This document shows, piece by piece, positions 25,202 through 34,622 of a stretch of 54,914 nucleotides of DNA. This DNA comes from BRH-c25 sp964447145 (lineage in GTDB: Bacteria > Bacillota > Clostridia > Lutisporales > Lutisporaceae). The position numbers were made by a program, and so were the translations under genes. The stretch is from contig CAYURW010000002.1 in assembly GCA_964447145.1 (NCBI GenBank), positions 1-54,914 on the forward strand. Reading direction: 5' to 3'. Within the stretch, counting starts at the first letter, position 1. Each line of letters starts with the position of its first letter. A model generated the notes under the pieces. That model did not search any database. It was given only the letters and a program-made list of their open reading frames with translations, and was not told where the DNA came from.

Positions 25202-26611
25202 TCATTTTTGAATAGTAAAGTTATCCTCAAGCAAAGCCCAGTTCTGTGGGAATGGATATCCAAGGGCCCAATAGCTTATTCCTTTAAGCCCATAAGATTT
25301 GGCTGTATCAAATTTTGCCTGTGCGCTGCGTGCATCCTCAAACCACACCTCATGGGATCTTCCCCTTGCATCTGTATATCTGTAGAAGGGCGATTGGGTT
25401 TTGGCATCATATTGTATTGCTGCCCCATGTCTGACTGCCCTTGATACGGCTTCCTGTGGACTGAAGGTTTCTGCCTCCTGCCCCTTGACAAAGGGGAGGA
25501 GCCAATCCCTTGCATATATTTGGAAGCCTAAATATATTTTATCTCTGGGTATGACTGTAACAGCATAATCAAGGACCCGCCTGATCTGGTTCAGGGGGGA
25601 AATTGATTGGGGAGGGCCTTTCCGGAATCCCCATTCATAGGTCATTAATACTACAAAATCGGCAATTCTGCCATGAGCTGCATAGTCATGAGCCTCATAA
25701 AGCAGCCCTAACTGCTCCCCGCTTGTTTTTGGCGCCACGGCTGTAGATACAAAAAATCCTTCAGGGTGCAAACGGTTTACGGCATTTTGAAGGAAGCGGT
25801 TATAAGCCTCCCGGTCTACAGGCAGTACATTTTCAAAATCTATATTTAACCCTAAGTATCCTTTTTCCTTCATGATTCTTATGATGTTGTCAATTAGATT
25901 TTTTGAAATCTGAGTGCTGTTCAATACAACATGGGCTAAGTTTTCTCCTACGGCGGTTGATGTAAAATTTGTAATAGCCATCATAGGTATAGCGCCTTTA
26001 GCTTTTGCTGCAGAGATAGCCGGGGTATCCTCAATAGGCTGCAGGCTCCCGTTTTCCCTGATCAGATATGCAAAGGGGCTCAAATATGTCAGGTGATCTC
26101 CGTCCTTTTCAATAATGGGAACGGCTTTTTCTCCCAATATATAAATATAGCCGTTTACACTTATTAGAGGTCGCTTTTTGCGCGGTATTACTAACAAAGT
26201 TCCCGGATAAATGATGTTTATGTTTTTAATATTATTTACTTTTATCAAATCCCTTAATGGGACTTTGTGCCTTTGTGCTATAGACTGAAGTGTGTCCCCA
26301 GGCCTGATACGGTAGCGGAGAGCGGGAATAAGCAGCATAAGCCCGGGGTATATATTGGTGGGGTTCGGTATATAATTATTATCAAGGATACTTTGAACAG
26401 AGACTTCGTATTTTTGTGCTATTTTCCACAATGTTTCCCCCGGCACTACGGTATGAAAAATATCTTCAGCAGGAATAACCAATGCCAAGCCGATCACCAG
26501 CTGGTTGGGGTTCTGGAGCTCATTGGTTTTAACTATGGCGGCGATGGTTGTGCGATAATAATTCGCAATTTGCCATAGCGTTTCCCCCGGTTTTACTACA
26601 TGTATAAGCAT
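25202..26611 (-). CDS. LysM-GH18 spore peptidoglycan hydrolase (SleL/YaaH-like)
   Basis: The 469-aa protein has three N-terminal LysM repeats (starting HVVKPGETLWQIAN, HTVVPGETLWKIAQ, YRIRPGDTLQSIAQ) within about residues 1-145. A GH18 domain follows, with GLNIDFENVLP as the DxxDxE-like catalytic motif and FVVLMTYEW. SleL-type enzymes are N-acetylglucosaminidases acting on germinating spore cortex. GGGAGGTG precedes the ATG at 26611. No signal peptide is evident, as in YaaH. Confidence 0.92.
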   Translation of the reverse strand: MLIHVVKPGETLWQIANYYRTTIAAIVKTNELQNPNQLVIGLALVIPAEDIFHTVVPGETLWKIAQKYEVSVQSILDNNYIPNPTNIYPGLMLLIPALRYRIRPGDTLQSIAQRHKVPLRDLIKVNNIKNINIIYPGTLLVIPRKKRPLISVNGYIYILGEKAVPIIEKDGDHLTYLSPFAYLIRENGSLQPIEDTPAISAAKAKGAIPMMAITNFTSTAVGENLAHVVLNSTQISKNLIDNIIRIMKEKGYLGLNIDFENVLPVDREAYNRFLQNAVNRLHPEGFFVSTAVAPKTSGEQLGLLYEAHDYAAHGRIADFVVLMTYEWGFRKGPPQSISPLNQIRRVLDYAVTVIPRDKIYLGFQIYARDWLLPFVKGQEAETFSPQEAVSRAVRHGAAIQYDAKTQSPFYRYTDARGRSHEVWFEDARSAQAKFDTAKSYGLKGISYWALGYPFPQNWALLEDNFTIQK

Positions 26612-26680
26612 AATGCACCTCCCAAGCCGCATTTGCGGGCACCTTAACAGAATACAATCTTTGGCTTATTTAGCAGAGGT

Positions 26681-26702
26681 CTATCCAAAAATGTATAGGA
26701 TA
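26681..26702. repeat. Copy of a dispersed CTAT-AAAATGTATAG motif
   Basis: CTATCCAAAAATGTATAG (26681-26698), with TATCC/GGATA inverted arms, is one of four intergenic copies in the window (21187-21207, here, 33264-33283 and, inverted, 49562-49579). Confidence 0.6.
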
Positions 26703-26859
26703 ATGGTCAGGATCCATTTACTTAAAATATATGTATGAATTCTATTGTTATGATAGAAATGCTTGGTCGAAATGCGAAAGAGCAAAGCCCTTCTTAGTTG
26801 CATTTACTATGTCAATTAAGTTAGGTTGACAGTTGACAGACTGGCACCTAATTTTCCTG

Positions 26860-26888
26860 TTTACAAAAGCAAATATATCAATTATAAT
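26860..26888 (+). promoter_or_regulatory. Sigma-A promoter for tRNA-Glu
   Basis: TTTACA (26860-26865) and the perfect TATAAT (26883-26888) have a 17-base spacer. The tRNA begins 22 bases after the -10 box. Confidence 0.75.
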
Positions 26889-26910
26889 GGTTACGTAGCA
26901 TTTTTACTCA

Positions 26911-26985
26911 GGCCCATTGGTCAAGCGGTTAAGACACCGCCCTCTCACGGCGGTAACAGGGGTTCGAGTCCCCTATGGGTCACCA
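26911..26985 (+). tRNA. tRNA-Glu (anticodon CTC)
   Basis: GGCCCAT pairs with ATGGGTC to close the acceptor stem. The anticodon arm is CCGCC-CTCTCAC-GGCGG, giving anticodon CTC (reads GAG). The T arm has GGTTCGAGTCC, and the CCA end is encoded (26983-26985). It is a single tRNA between unrelated genes, with no integrase or duplicated 3' end nearby. Confidence 0.96.
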
Positions 26986-27090
26986 AAAACGATTTATGAG
27001 ATATGGTTGCAGTAATGTGACTGTATCTTTTTTAACATAATTAGAAAATGGTGAGTCCCTGAGAGTAGTATTATTATGGAGGCCTAATAT

Positions 27091-28434
27091 ATGAAAATAA
27101 TTATTATCGGCGCCGGGAAGGTAGGATATAGCCTGGCAGAGATCCTGTCCAAGGGGGATCATGATGTGACAATCATTGATAGGAGCCCTGCAGCTCTTGG
27201 CAAGGCAGAGGAGAATCTTGAGGTGCTTTGCATAAGGGGAAGCGGCGTCAGCACAAGTATTCTTATGGAGGCGGAAATTGGCACCGCTGACTTATTGATT
27301 GCCGTTACAAACAGCGATGAAGTAAACATGGTATGCTGCCTTACTGCAAAAAAACTTGGAGTAAAACAGACGATAGCAAGGATAAGAGACCCCGAATATG
27401 CCAACGAGCTTTCCATTTTGAAAGAGGAGCTTGAATTGGACTTGATAATCAATCCTGAGCAGACAGCTGCTGAAGAAATTGTCAATGTCCTGAATTTTCC
27501 TATTGCAGTTAATGTTGAAAATTTTGCCAAGGGAAGAGTCAAAATGGTTGAGATAAAAGCAGCTGAAGGAATGGAGGTTGTCGGAAAGCCACTGAAGGAT
27601 ATCGGTGGCAAGCTTATGTCTTCTGTTTTGATTGGCGTTGTTGTCAGAAATAATGAAGTGATAATACCCAACGGGGAATTTGTTATTCAAGAGAATGACA
27701 ATATTTACGTTATAGGGCAGCCATCCAGCCTATATAGCTTTTGCATGTTATCCGGCAAAAGCCCCCAAAGGATCAGAGATGTCATGATTGAAGGAGGGGG
27801 CCGAATATCGATATATTTGGCGAATTTATTGGCAGAAATGGGAATAAAGGTAAAGCTAATTGAGATAGATAAAGAAAAGTGCATTCAGCTTTCCGAATTG
27901 CTTCCGGAGGCATTGATAATAAACGGAGACGGTACTGATGAAGAACTGCTTATATCGGAGAATTTGGGTGAAATGGATGGATTTATTGCTATGACCGGTA
28001 TGGATGAAGAGAACCTTATGTCCGCACTTCTTGCGAAGCGAATCGGAGTAAAAAAAGTAATAGCAAAAGTCAGCAGAGTAAATTACATAAGCATAATAAA
28101 AAGCCTGGGAATAGACAGCGTAATAGATCCAAAGAGTATCACCACCAGCCACATTTTGAGATTTGTTCGGGGAAACAATATTGAGTCATTATGCAGGATT
28201 ATTGAGGGTCAGGCTGAAATTGCCGAAATAATAGCGGATAAGGAAAGCAAAATATTGAATACTAAATTGAAGAAGCTTAGCCTGCCCAAGGATATAATAA
28301 TTGCCACAATTGTGAGGAAAAAAGAGGTCGTTATTCCTCATGGAAATGACATCATTAAAGAGGGGGACAGGGTTATTGTTATTTCGAAAAATAAAAACCT
28401 GTCCGATTTGAACGATATAGATGTTTTGTCTTAA
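27091..28434 (+). CDS. trkA: Trk system potassium uptake protein TrkA
   Basis: The 447-aa cytoplasmic regulator has two tandem RCK units, each with a nucleotide-binding Rossmann domain and a C-terminal lobe. The first begins IIIGAGKVGYSLAEILSKGDHDVTIID and the second MIEGGGRISIYLANLLAEMG near residue 230. It gates TrkH in response to NAD(H) or adenine nucleotides. TGGAGGCC precedes the ATG. It is paired with trkH 37 bases downstream. Confidence 0.96.
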   Translation: MKIIIIGAGKVGYSLAEILSKGDHDVTIIDRSPAALGKAEENLEVLCIRGSGVSTSILMEAEIGTADLLIAVTNSDEVNMVCCLTAKKLGVKQTIARIRDPEYANELSILKEELELDLIINPEQTAAEEIVNVLNFPIAVNVENFAKGRVKMVEIKAAEGMEVVGKPLKDIGGKLMSSVLIGVVVRNNEVIIPNGEFVIQENDNIYVIGQPSSLYSFCMLSGKSPQRIRDVMIEGGGRISIYLANLLAEMGIKVKLIEIDKEKCIQLSELLPEALIINGDGTDEELLISENLGEMDGFIAMTGMDEENLMSALLAKRIGVKKVIAKVSRVNYISIIKSLGIDSVIDPKSITTSHILRFVRGNNIESLCRIIEGQAEIAEIIADKESKILNTKLKKLSLPKDIIIATIVRKKEVVIPHGNDIIKEGDRVIVISKNKNLSDLNDIDVLS

Positions 28435-28471
28435 TTATTGACGATAGTAGGCTTTTCAGGGAGGGTGCAAA

Positions 28472-29923
28472 TTGAACTTCAGAGTAGTGCTCAAAATTCT
28501 TGGAATGCTGCTGGTTTGTGAAGCATTATTAATGCTTCCATCCCTTGGAGTTGCGGCATATTACCATGGAACGGATATCCGGGCTTTTGCCCTTAGTCTG
28601 CTTATAACGGCAATTGTCGGAATTCCTTTAATATTCATAAAAACCGGGAAGAAAAGGATATATGCCCGTGATGGCTTTGCGATTGTTGCATTGGGTTGGA
28701 TCCTTCTTTCCTTGTTTGGGTCTCTTCCTTTTTTTATAAGCGGCGCCATACCTTCGTTTATAGCTTGTTTTTTTGAAACAAGCTCGGGCTTTACAACAAC
28801 AGGCGCCAGTATTCTTACCCATATAGAAGATTTGCCCAGAGGCATACTTTTTTGGCGAAGCTTTACACATTGGGTGGGAGGTATGGGTGTTATAGTGCTT
28901 ACCCTGGCCATCCTGCCAACATTAGGCGCCGGTTCGGTGCAAATGATGAAAGCAGAAAGCCCCGGGCCAAACCCGGGTAAAATTGTTCCCAGGGTAGGCG
29001 AAACGGCAAAAATACTGTACAGCATATATATTATAATTACCATAATTGAGATAATTTTGCTAAAAATAGCCGGACTCCCTTATTTTGATGCTGCAATCCA
29101 CACTTTTGGCACTGTTGGGACCGGAGGATTTTCTAATATGAACCTCAGCGTAGGTAGCTATAATAACGTACCCGTAGAGATAATCATCACTGTATTTACA
29201 TTCATTTGCGGCGCAAATTTTTCGCTGCACTATCAGGTGCTGAAGGGAGACCTTAAAGCGCCTCTTAAGGATGAGGAGTTCCGGTTCTATTCAGGAGCGG
29301 TTATACTGTCAATTATTCTTATAACTATTAATCTGTATGGCAGTGTATTCAGCTCCCTGTGGGAATCCCTGCGCCATTCCTCTTTTCAGGTGGTTACAAT
29401 AATCAGTACGACGGGATATTCAACTACAAATACAGAAGCCTGGGGAATGTTCAGTAAAATAATTTTGTTTATGCTTATGTTTGTAGGAGGCTGTGCGGGA
29501 TCGACCGGAGGCGCAATAAAAAACATAAGATTTTTACTGCTTTTTAAGGTAATGAAAAGGGAACTCCTGAGGATAATACATCCAAATGCAGTTTATTCCA
29601 TCAGATTCGGCAAAAGGGCAGTTGATGAGGAGACAATCTCTGAAGTACTGGGGTTCTTTTTTATGTATATGATCATATTTATTGCAGCTGTTCTTGTTAT
29701 TTCTTTGGACAATTTGGATTGGTCAACGACAATTACTTCTGTGGCTGCAACTCTTGGGAACGTGGGGCCCGGCTTCGGAATTGTCGGCACTATGGGGAAC
29801 TACTCTGCTTTATCTGATCTGAGCAAGGTGGTATTGTCTTTCTGCATGTTAATAGGAAGGCTGGAGATATATCCAATTTTGCTTCTCAGCCTGCCCTCCT
29901 TCTGGAGAAGAACAAGTATATAA
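28472..29923 (+). CDS. trkH: Trk potassium transporter membrane subunit TrkH
   Basis: The 483-aa TTG-started membrane protein has the four-fold pore-loop architecture of Trk/Ktr channels. Filter-like segments include SSGFTTTGAS, GTVGTGGFSNM, STTGYSTTN and TLGNVGPGF. It forms the K+ path and partners TrkA, which is directly upstream in the same operon. AGGGAGGGTGCAAA precedes the TTG. Confidence 0.96.
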   Translation: MNFRVVLKILGMLLVCEALLMLPSLGVAAYYHGTDIRAFALSLLITAIVGIPLIFIKTGKKRIYARDGFAIVALGWILLSLFGSLPFFISGAIPSFIACFFETSSGFTTTGASILTHIEDLPRGILFWRSFTHWVGGMGVIVLTLAILPTLGAGSVQMMKAESPGPNPGKIVPRVGETAKILYSIYIIITIIEIILLKIAGLPYFDAAIHTFGTVGTGGFSNMNLSVGSYNNVPVEIIITVFTFICGANFSLHYQVLKGDLKAPLKDEEFRFYSGAVILSIILITINLYGSVFSSLWESLRHSSFQVVTIISTTGYSTTNTEAWGMFSKIILFMLMFVGGCAGSTGGAIKNIRFLLLFKVMKRELLRIIHPNAVYSIRFGKRAVDEETISEVLGFFFMYMIIFIAAVLVISLDNLDWSTTITSVAATLGNVGPGFGIVGTMGNYSALSDLSKVVLSFCMLIGRLEIYPILLLSLPSFWRRTSI

Positions 29924-29926
29924 AAG

Positions 29927-29955
29927 CGAAGGCCGGGAGGCCTTCGTTTTTATAT
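29927..29955 (+). terminator. Intrinsic terminator of trkAH
   Basis: CGAAGGCC (29927-29934), a GGGA tetraloop, GGCCTTCG (29939-29946), then TTTTTATAT. Strong stem with U-tract, starting within 4 bases of the trkH stop. Confidence 0.93.
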
Positions 29956-30552
29956 ATTAATGGGCGACAAATGCGGCAAGACGCATTTGCAGCTTGTCCA
30001 AATACAAGCAAAGAGACAACCGCAATACATACGGCATTTTAATATTCTTTTTCATATATACACTCTTTCCATAACCTGCTTCCGAAGTTAGCTGACGGCT
30101 CGGGACAGAAGGCTTCCTACCATGGCAAGCCATGGATTAGCCCCAGAATTGGCTCCTCCGTACAATGTACTCTGTGTCAAATAAGAGAAAAAATTGGCAG
30201 ATAGCATATGAAGGGCTATCTCCAATTGAAATGCAGGCACATTTTGAGCGTATAATAATGGAAAAAGCGTCCAAATACGTATATAATGTAACTGACCGGA
30301 ATAACTTCATACAATTCAAAGTAAAGTAGAAAAGCGCCATATAGCAAAAAAATAGATCATACGTGTCTGTATTAAATATTTTTCACACCATATCTATAAG
30401 GAATCAATAATGCTATGACAGGAAAAAATAGAATATTGAGATAGCCTATATAGAATACACAAGTAAACAGATAATTTAAAATAACGTACAACCTTTGGCG
30501 TATTCTATGAATCAGTGAAAACGACGTATAAGTATTGAAAGGGGATAACAAA
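29956..30552. other. Largely non-coding 0.6-kb stretch
   Basis: It contains an AAATGCG/CGCATTT inverted repeat (29969-29988), a short possible frame at 30165-30329 (listed separately) and AT-rich sequence up to the start of the Memo-AMMECR1 gene. No RNA gene or clear promoter pair was identified. Confidence 0.6.
30165..30329 (+). CDS. Possible 54-aa hypothetical ORF
   Basis: ATG 30165 to TAG 30329 reads MYSVSNKRKNWQIAYEGLSP... and ends NNFIQFKVK. The composition looks protein-like (mixed charged and aromatic residues), but there is no Shine-Dalgarno; the bases before it are CTCCTCC. It could be a remnant of a larger gene. No family was recognised. Confidence 0.25.
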   Translation: MYSVSNKRKNWQIAYEGLSPIEMQAHFERIIMEKASKYVYNVTDRNNFIQFKVK

Positions 30553-31914
30553 ATGGGAAAAATAGCCGGTGCATTTATTTTCCCTCATCCTCCCATTATG
30601 GTAGAGGAAGTGGGAAAAGAAGAAACAAAAAAAGTTTTGGCCTCAGTCAATGGGGCATTAGAAGCTTCGAGGCGCATTGCTGCTATTGGGCCGGATACTA
30701 TAGTAATAATCACACCTCACGGTACGCTTCTAAAAGATGCGATGACAATTTTATCAGACGAAAGACTGGAAGGCGATCTTGCAAGGTTTGGGGCAGCCGG
30801 GATAAAATTGGGTTTTGACAATGATATTGAATTGGTCGACAAAATAATGGAGCATGCCGATAAAAAAGGAACTTATTGCATCCCAATGCATGAAGACGTC
30901 AAAAGAACCTATGGGGTTGGACCGGGGCTGGATCATGGGGCTACGGTGCCGCTTTATTTTATTAATAAATGTTACAAAAATTTTAAGCTGGTGCATATAA
31001 ACTATAGCCTTCTTTCAAGAGATGAGCACTATAGGTTTGGAATGGCCATAAAAGATGCGGTTGAGGAGCTTAGCCGGAAGGCGGTAATAATAGCAAGCGG
31101 AGATCTTTCCCACAGGTTGAAGCCCGGTGCTCCCGCAGGCTTTAACCCCCGAGGCATTGAATATGATAAAAAATTTGTTGAACTGATTAAGGCAGGGGAT
31201 GTTAGAGGGTTTTTATCCATGCCTGCCGATCTTCAGGAGGATGCCGGGGAATGTGCATATAACTCCGTCAATGTGCTTTTGGGCTGTTTTGATGGCAGCA
31301 ATATTGAGGGAGAGATACTATCCTATGAGGGTCCTTTTGGGGTAGGCTACTGCATTGCGGAAATTAAGGCTGGGCAGGAGGTTGCCGGTAACAGCGGAAA
31401 GAGCAATGACCCTTATGTTGGGCTTGCAATTAAAACTTTGGAGGCTTATGTAAAAACGGGAAAAAGGATTGATGTTCCGGAAGGTTTGCCTTCAGAAATG
31501 ATTGCAAACAGGGCAGGCGTATTTGTCTCACTGAAGAAATACGGGGAACTGAGGGGCTGTATAGGCACTATTGAACCTACCACAAAAAGCATTGCCTCTG
31601 AAATTATTCAGAATGCAATAAGTGCGGGAGTCAGGGACCCGAGGTTTCTTCCCGTGGAGGAAGATGAGCTTTATGACCTGGTTTATTCCGTGGATGTCCT
31701 TGGGAAGCCGGAGCCTGTTAATTCAAAGGAGGAACTGGATGTAAAGAAATATGGCGTCATTGTCAGATGCGGGTACAGATCCGGTTTGCTGCTCCCTAAC
31801 CTTGAGGGGGTGGATACTGTTGATTATCAGGTGAGCATAGCTCTTCAAAAGGCGGGGATCAGAAGCAGCGAACCTTACAAAATGGAGCGTTTTGAAGTAA
31901 TAAGGCATTATTAA
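30553..31914 (+). CDS. Fused Memo-like (LigB-type) and AMMECR1 domain protein of the AmmeMemoRadiSam system
   Basis: The 453-aa product has two parts. Residues 1 to about 275 form a class III extradiol-dioxygenase/Memo-like domain with candidate metal histidines in FPHPPIM, ITPHGTL, GLDHGATVPL and SGDLSHRL. Residues about 285-453 form an AMMECR1 domain with the hallmark LRGCIGTIEP. Partner proteins A and B are separate in many genomes; here they are one chain. AAAGGGG precedes the ATG at 30553. The radical SAM partner follows 54 bases later. The system occurs in bacteria and archaea and its reaction is not known to me. Confidence 0.9.
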   Translation: MGKIAGAFIFPHPPIMVEEVGKEETKKVLASVNGALEASRRIAAIGPDTIVIITPHGTLLKDAMTILSDERLEGDLARFGAAGIKLGFDNDIELVDKIMEHADKKGTYCIPMHEDVKRTYGVGPGLDHGATVPLYFINKCYKNFKLVHINYSLLSRDEHYRFGMAIKDAVEELSRKAVIIASGDLSHRLKPGAPAGFNPRGIEYDKKFVELIKAGDVRGFLSMPADLQEDAGECAYNSVNVLLGCFDGSNIEGEILSYEGPFGVGYCIAEIKAGQEVAGNSGKSNDPYVGLAIKTLEAYVKTGKRIDVPEGLPSEMIANRAGVFVSLKKYGELRGCIGTIEPTTKSIASEIIQNAISAGVRDPRFLPVEEDELYDLVYSVDVLGKPEPVNSKEELDVKKYGVIVRCGYRSGLLLPNLEGVDTVDYQVSIALQKAGIRSSEPYKMERFEVIRHY

Positions 31915-31968
31915 AGCAAATAGGGCAATATGTTATTGACTAGAAGAAAGGGTATGGAGTGATATTTT

Positions 31969-32985
31969 ATGGGTCAGATGAAAGAGGCTAAGTTTTATGA
32001 TAAAATTGAAGACTGCGGCGTAATATGCAGACTTTGCCCCCATGAATGTAAAATTATGCCCGGTAAATTTGGAGCATGCAGAGTGAGAAATAATATTGGA
32101 GGAACCCTGTATGCCGGGAACTATGGCAAAATATCAGCATTGGCCATGGACCCAGTGGAAAAGAAGCCTTTATACCATTTCTACCCCGGCAAATATCTGC
32201 TGTCAATAGGGACTATCGGATGCAATTTCAGATGCAGCTTCTGTCAGAATTATCATATTGCACAAAGTGGGATAGATGACAAAGCCGCGCATGAATTCTG
32301 TGAGGCCGGCGGGGATCACCTTTTGGGTCTGTGCAGGAAGGAAAAGGACTGTATAGGAATTGCGTATACATATAATGAACCGGTAATCTGGTATGAATAT
32401 GTGATAGATACAGCGGCATACATTAAGAAAGAGGGCTATAAGAACGTTCTGGTTACCAACGGATATATTGGCGAAAAAGCCCTTTTAGAGCTGCTGCCAT
32501 TTATTGATGCCATGAACATTGACCTTAAAGGATTCAGGGGAAAATATTACAGGGATGTTTGCGGAGGGGACATAGAGAATGTGAAGAGAACTATAGAGAT
32601 TGCTGCTTCCTTATGCCATGTTGAGGTTACTACCCTTATAGTCCCGGGAATGAATGACAGTGAAGGTGAGATGAACGAGCTATCGCAATGGCTGTCATCC
32701 ATAAAAAGCACTATTCCGCTTCATCTGTCCCGGTACTTTCCAATGTATAAGATGAGCAGGGAGAGCACCTCCGTCGAAAAACTGATTTCACTCAAAAAAA
32801 CAGCCGAAAGAAATTTAGAATATGTTTACATAGGCAATTTGCATAGTAAGGCAGTAAACACATATTGCCCCGAATGCGGTGTCCTTCTCATAGGGAGGGA
32901 ATTAGGCATTTTCATAGGAAGTTTAAAGGGCGGGGCATGTCCTGAGTGCGGCAAAACAATAGACATTAAAGGAATATTGTGTTAA
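31969..32985 (+). CDS. AmmeMemoRadiSam system radical SAM enzyme
   Basis: The 338-aa radical SAM protein has the [4Fe-4S] motif C85-x3-C89-x2-C92 (CNFRCSFC). An N-terminal cysteine cluster (C16, C20, C23, C27, C37) precedes it, and two C-terminal CPECG pairs suggest another metal site. It resembles PflA-type activators. Its gene context with AMMECR1 and Memo defines the family. GGAGTGAT precedes the ATG. Confidence 0.92.
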   Translation: MGQMKEAKFYDKIEDCGVICRLCPHECKIMPGKFGACRVRNNIGGTLYAGNYGKISALAMDPVEKKPLYHFYPGKYLLSIGTIGCNFRCSFCQNYHIAQSGIDDKAAHEFCEAGGDHLLGLCRKEKDCIGIAYTYNEPVIWYEYVIDTAAYIKKEGYKNVLVTNGYIGEKALLELLPFIDAMNIDLKGFRGKYYRDVCGGDIENVKRTIEIAASLCHVEVTTLIVPGMNDSEGEMNELSQWLSSIKSTIPLHLSRYFPMYKMSRESTSVEKLISLKKTAERNLEYVYIGNLHSKAVNTYCPECGVLLIGRELGIFIGSLKGGACPECGKTIDIKGILC

Positions 32986-33038
32986 CGATTTTCACGTTAT
33001 TTACCTATTGGAATTGAATCCTTTGCTCAATTTGGGCA

Positions 33039-33067
33039 TTTACCGAGGCTGGTACATTTGGTATAAT
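33039..33067 (+). promoter_or_regulatory. Candidate sigma-A promoter upstream of the DUF1189 gene
   Basis: TTTACC (33039-33044) and TATAAT (33062-33067) are separated by 17 bases. The leader would be about 230 bases long. Confidence 0.55.
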
Positions 33068-33263
33068 AATCAGGGTATATTTGCGCATATGATTATTGTG
33101 AATGGCTCCCTCCACTTGAAATGCAAATGCAATTTTGGGATACAGGAAATATAATTATATAATTTGTGGCGAATAAACACTAATGTAGATTTGGTTCAAC
33201 CCAAAGAAAATCAATGTAACAGAAACCTGTCTCAGCGATGCTTAAGCAGATTTTAATAGCTGA

Positions 33264-33283
33264 TGTCTGTCTAAAATGTATAG
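33264..33283. repeat. Dispersed motif copy upstream of the DUF1189 gene
   Basis: GTCTGTCTAAAATGTATAG ends 23 bases before the ATG of the DUF1189 gene. It is a weaker copy of the same motif. Confidence 0.5.
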
Positions 33284-33306
33284 ATCAACATTTGGGAGGT
33301 TTTGAT

Positions 33307-34080
33307 ATGAATTTTTTTACTCAAATGAGAGAAAGCGTAATTGATTTTAAGTTCTACAGAAGTATCAAAAATAATAGATTCAGCAGGAGCTTCATTTACT
33401 TGATGCTGCTTTTTCTCATAATTTATTCCGTAAACGGCGTAAGGACTTTTGTAGTAAGCAGAATAGTAGTAGGAGAGATAGCCGCTGGCCTGAACGATAG
33501 TGTCCCGGAATTCAAGCTTGAAAACGGCAAATTCAGCTTCGAAGGGAAAATGCCCTACTATATCGAGGAAAATGCTGATGAAGTATTTGTTATTGATACT
33601 ACCGGGGAGATAACAGAGGATATCTTAAAAGACAAAAAAAGCGGGATGCTTATAACCGAAGACAAGATTCTTGCGAAAACAAATGCAATAGAGACCAGGG
33701 AAATTAATCTGTCTGAGTTAAAAGGGCTGACTGTTACTAAGTCGGATATACTTGAATTCTTGCCGAAGCTAAGCTGGATAATACTTGTTTTTATCTTTTT
33801 CGGATTTATTTTTGTATTAGGCTGGAAGCTTCTGAATGTAGTAATATTGGCACTGCTGGGATTAATTGCGAATTCTGTAATGAAGGGCAGGCTGCAGTTC
33901 AACAATATGCTGAATATAAGCATATATGCCCTGACGCTGCCGATGCTCATTCAGCTGGCTTACAACCTTTCCGGATTCCTTATTCCAAAATTCGGAATTG
34001 CTTATTGGGGTATTTCCATATTGTATGTAGTTTTGGCTGCAAAAAGCTGTATAGAGGAAGAAAACGAACCACAGCTATAG
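33307..34080 (+). CDS. DUF1189 family membrane protein
   Basis: The 257-aa protein begins MNFFTQMRESVIDFKFYRS, with one transmembrane segment near 35-52. A long extracytoplasmic domain follows (about 55-155), then four hydrophobic segments up to ENEPQL. This is the DUF1189 (maltodextrin-utilization YvdJ-like) layout; the role is unknown. GGGAGG lies 7 bases before the ATG. A longer frame to 33238 has no ribosome-binding site. Confidence 0.82.
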   Translation: MNFFTQMRESVIDFKFYRSIKNNRFSRSFIYLMLLFLIIYSVNGVRTFVVSRIVVGEIAAGLNDSVPEFKLENGKFSFEGKMPYYIEENADEVFVIDTTGEITEDILKDKKSGMLITEDKILAKTNAIETREINLSELKGLTVTKSDILEFLPKLSWIILVFIFFGFIFVLGWKLLNVVILALLGLIANSVMKGRLQFNNMLNISIYALTLPMLIQLAYNLSGFLIPKFGIAYWGISILYVVLAAKSCIEEENEPQL

Positions 34081-34123
34081 GTTATCGGAATAAAAGTCAG
34101 GAGCTTCGAGGAGGATACAAAAG

Positions 34124-34609
34124 GTGAAAATAGGTGTGATATCGGATACTCATATTAGAAGCAGTGACAAAATGCTTCCTGAAATAATATATAAAGTGTT
34201 TGACGGGGTCAGCATAATACTCCATGGGGGGGATATCCTGATTGATGAAGTGATAATTGAATTGGAGACTATTGCTCCCGTTTATGCGGTAGCGGGGAAT
34301 AATGATGATTACAGAATGCTGGATAAATACGGAACAAAAAAGATAATCGAGGTTAATGGAAAAAGGATAGGGCTGACCCATGGGAGCAGCAGGAGAAGTG
34401 CATATTTAAGCGCATACAGTATTTTTTCCGGAGATAATGTAGATTGCGTGGTATATGGCCACAGCCACAAACCCCACAACGAGATAATTGATGGAGTATT
34501 GTTCTTCAATCCTGGTTCTCCCACGTCCAGAAGATTCGAACCTCAGTATTCTCTTGGGCTTTTGTATATAGACAGTGATATAAGGGGAGAAATAATATAC
34601 TTTGACTGA
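34124..34609 (+). CDS. YfcE/MJ0936-type metallophosphoesterase
   Basis: The 161-aa GTG-started enzyme has the calcineurin-like motifs GVISDTHI, HGGDI, AGNNDD, LTHGSS and YGHSHKPH, with dinuclear metal ligands. Relatives hydrolyse phosphodiesters; the natural substrate is unknown. CGAGGAGG lies upstream. The last bases run up to the mobA leader, so the two genes may be co-transcribed. Confidence 0.93.
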   Translation: MKIGVISDTHIRSSDKMLPEIIYKVFDGVSIILHGGDILIDEVIIELETIAPVYAVAGNNDDYRMLDKYGTKKIIEVNGKRIGLTHGSSRRSAYLSAYSIFSGDNVDCVVYGHSHKPHNEIIDGVLFFNPGSPTSRRFEPQYSLGLLYIDSDIRGEIIYFD

Positions 34610-34622
34610 AGAAGAGGTAGAT

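Larger units (their letters stand above)
32986..33306. other. Intergenic region with promoter and dispersed motif
   Basis: Contains the promoter at 33039-33067 and a copy of the AAAATGTATAG motif at 33264-33283. The downstream gene's ribosome-binding site is GGGAGG at 33294-33299. I saw no credible gene. Confidence 0.6.

Noticed and set aside
26911..26985. tRNA-Glu as an integration site
   Set aside because: No integrase, no duplicated tRNA 3' end and no mobile genes on either side.
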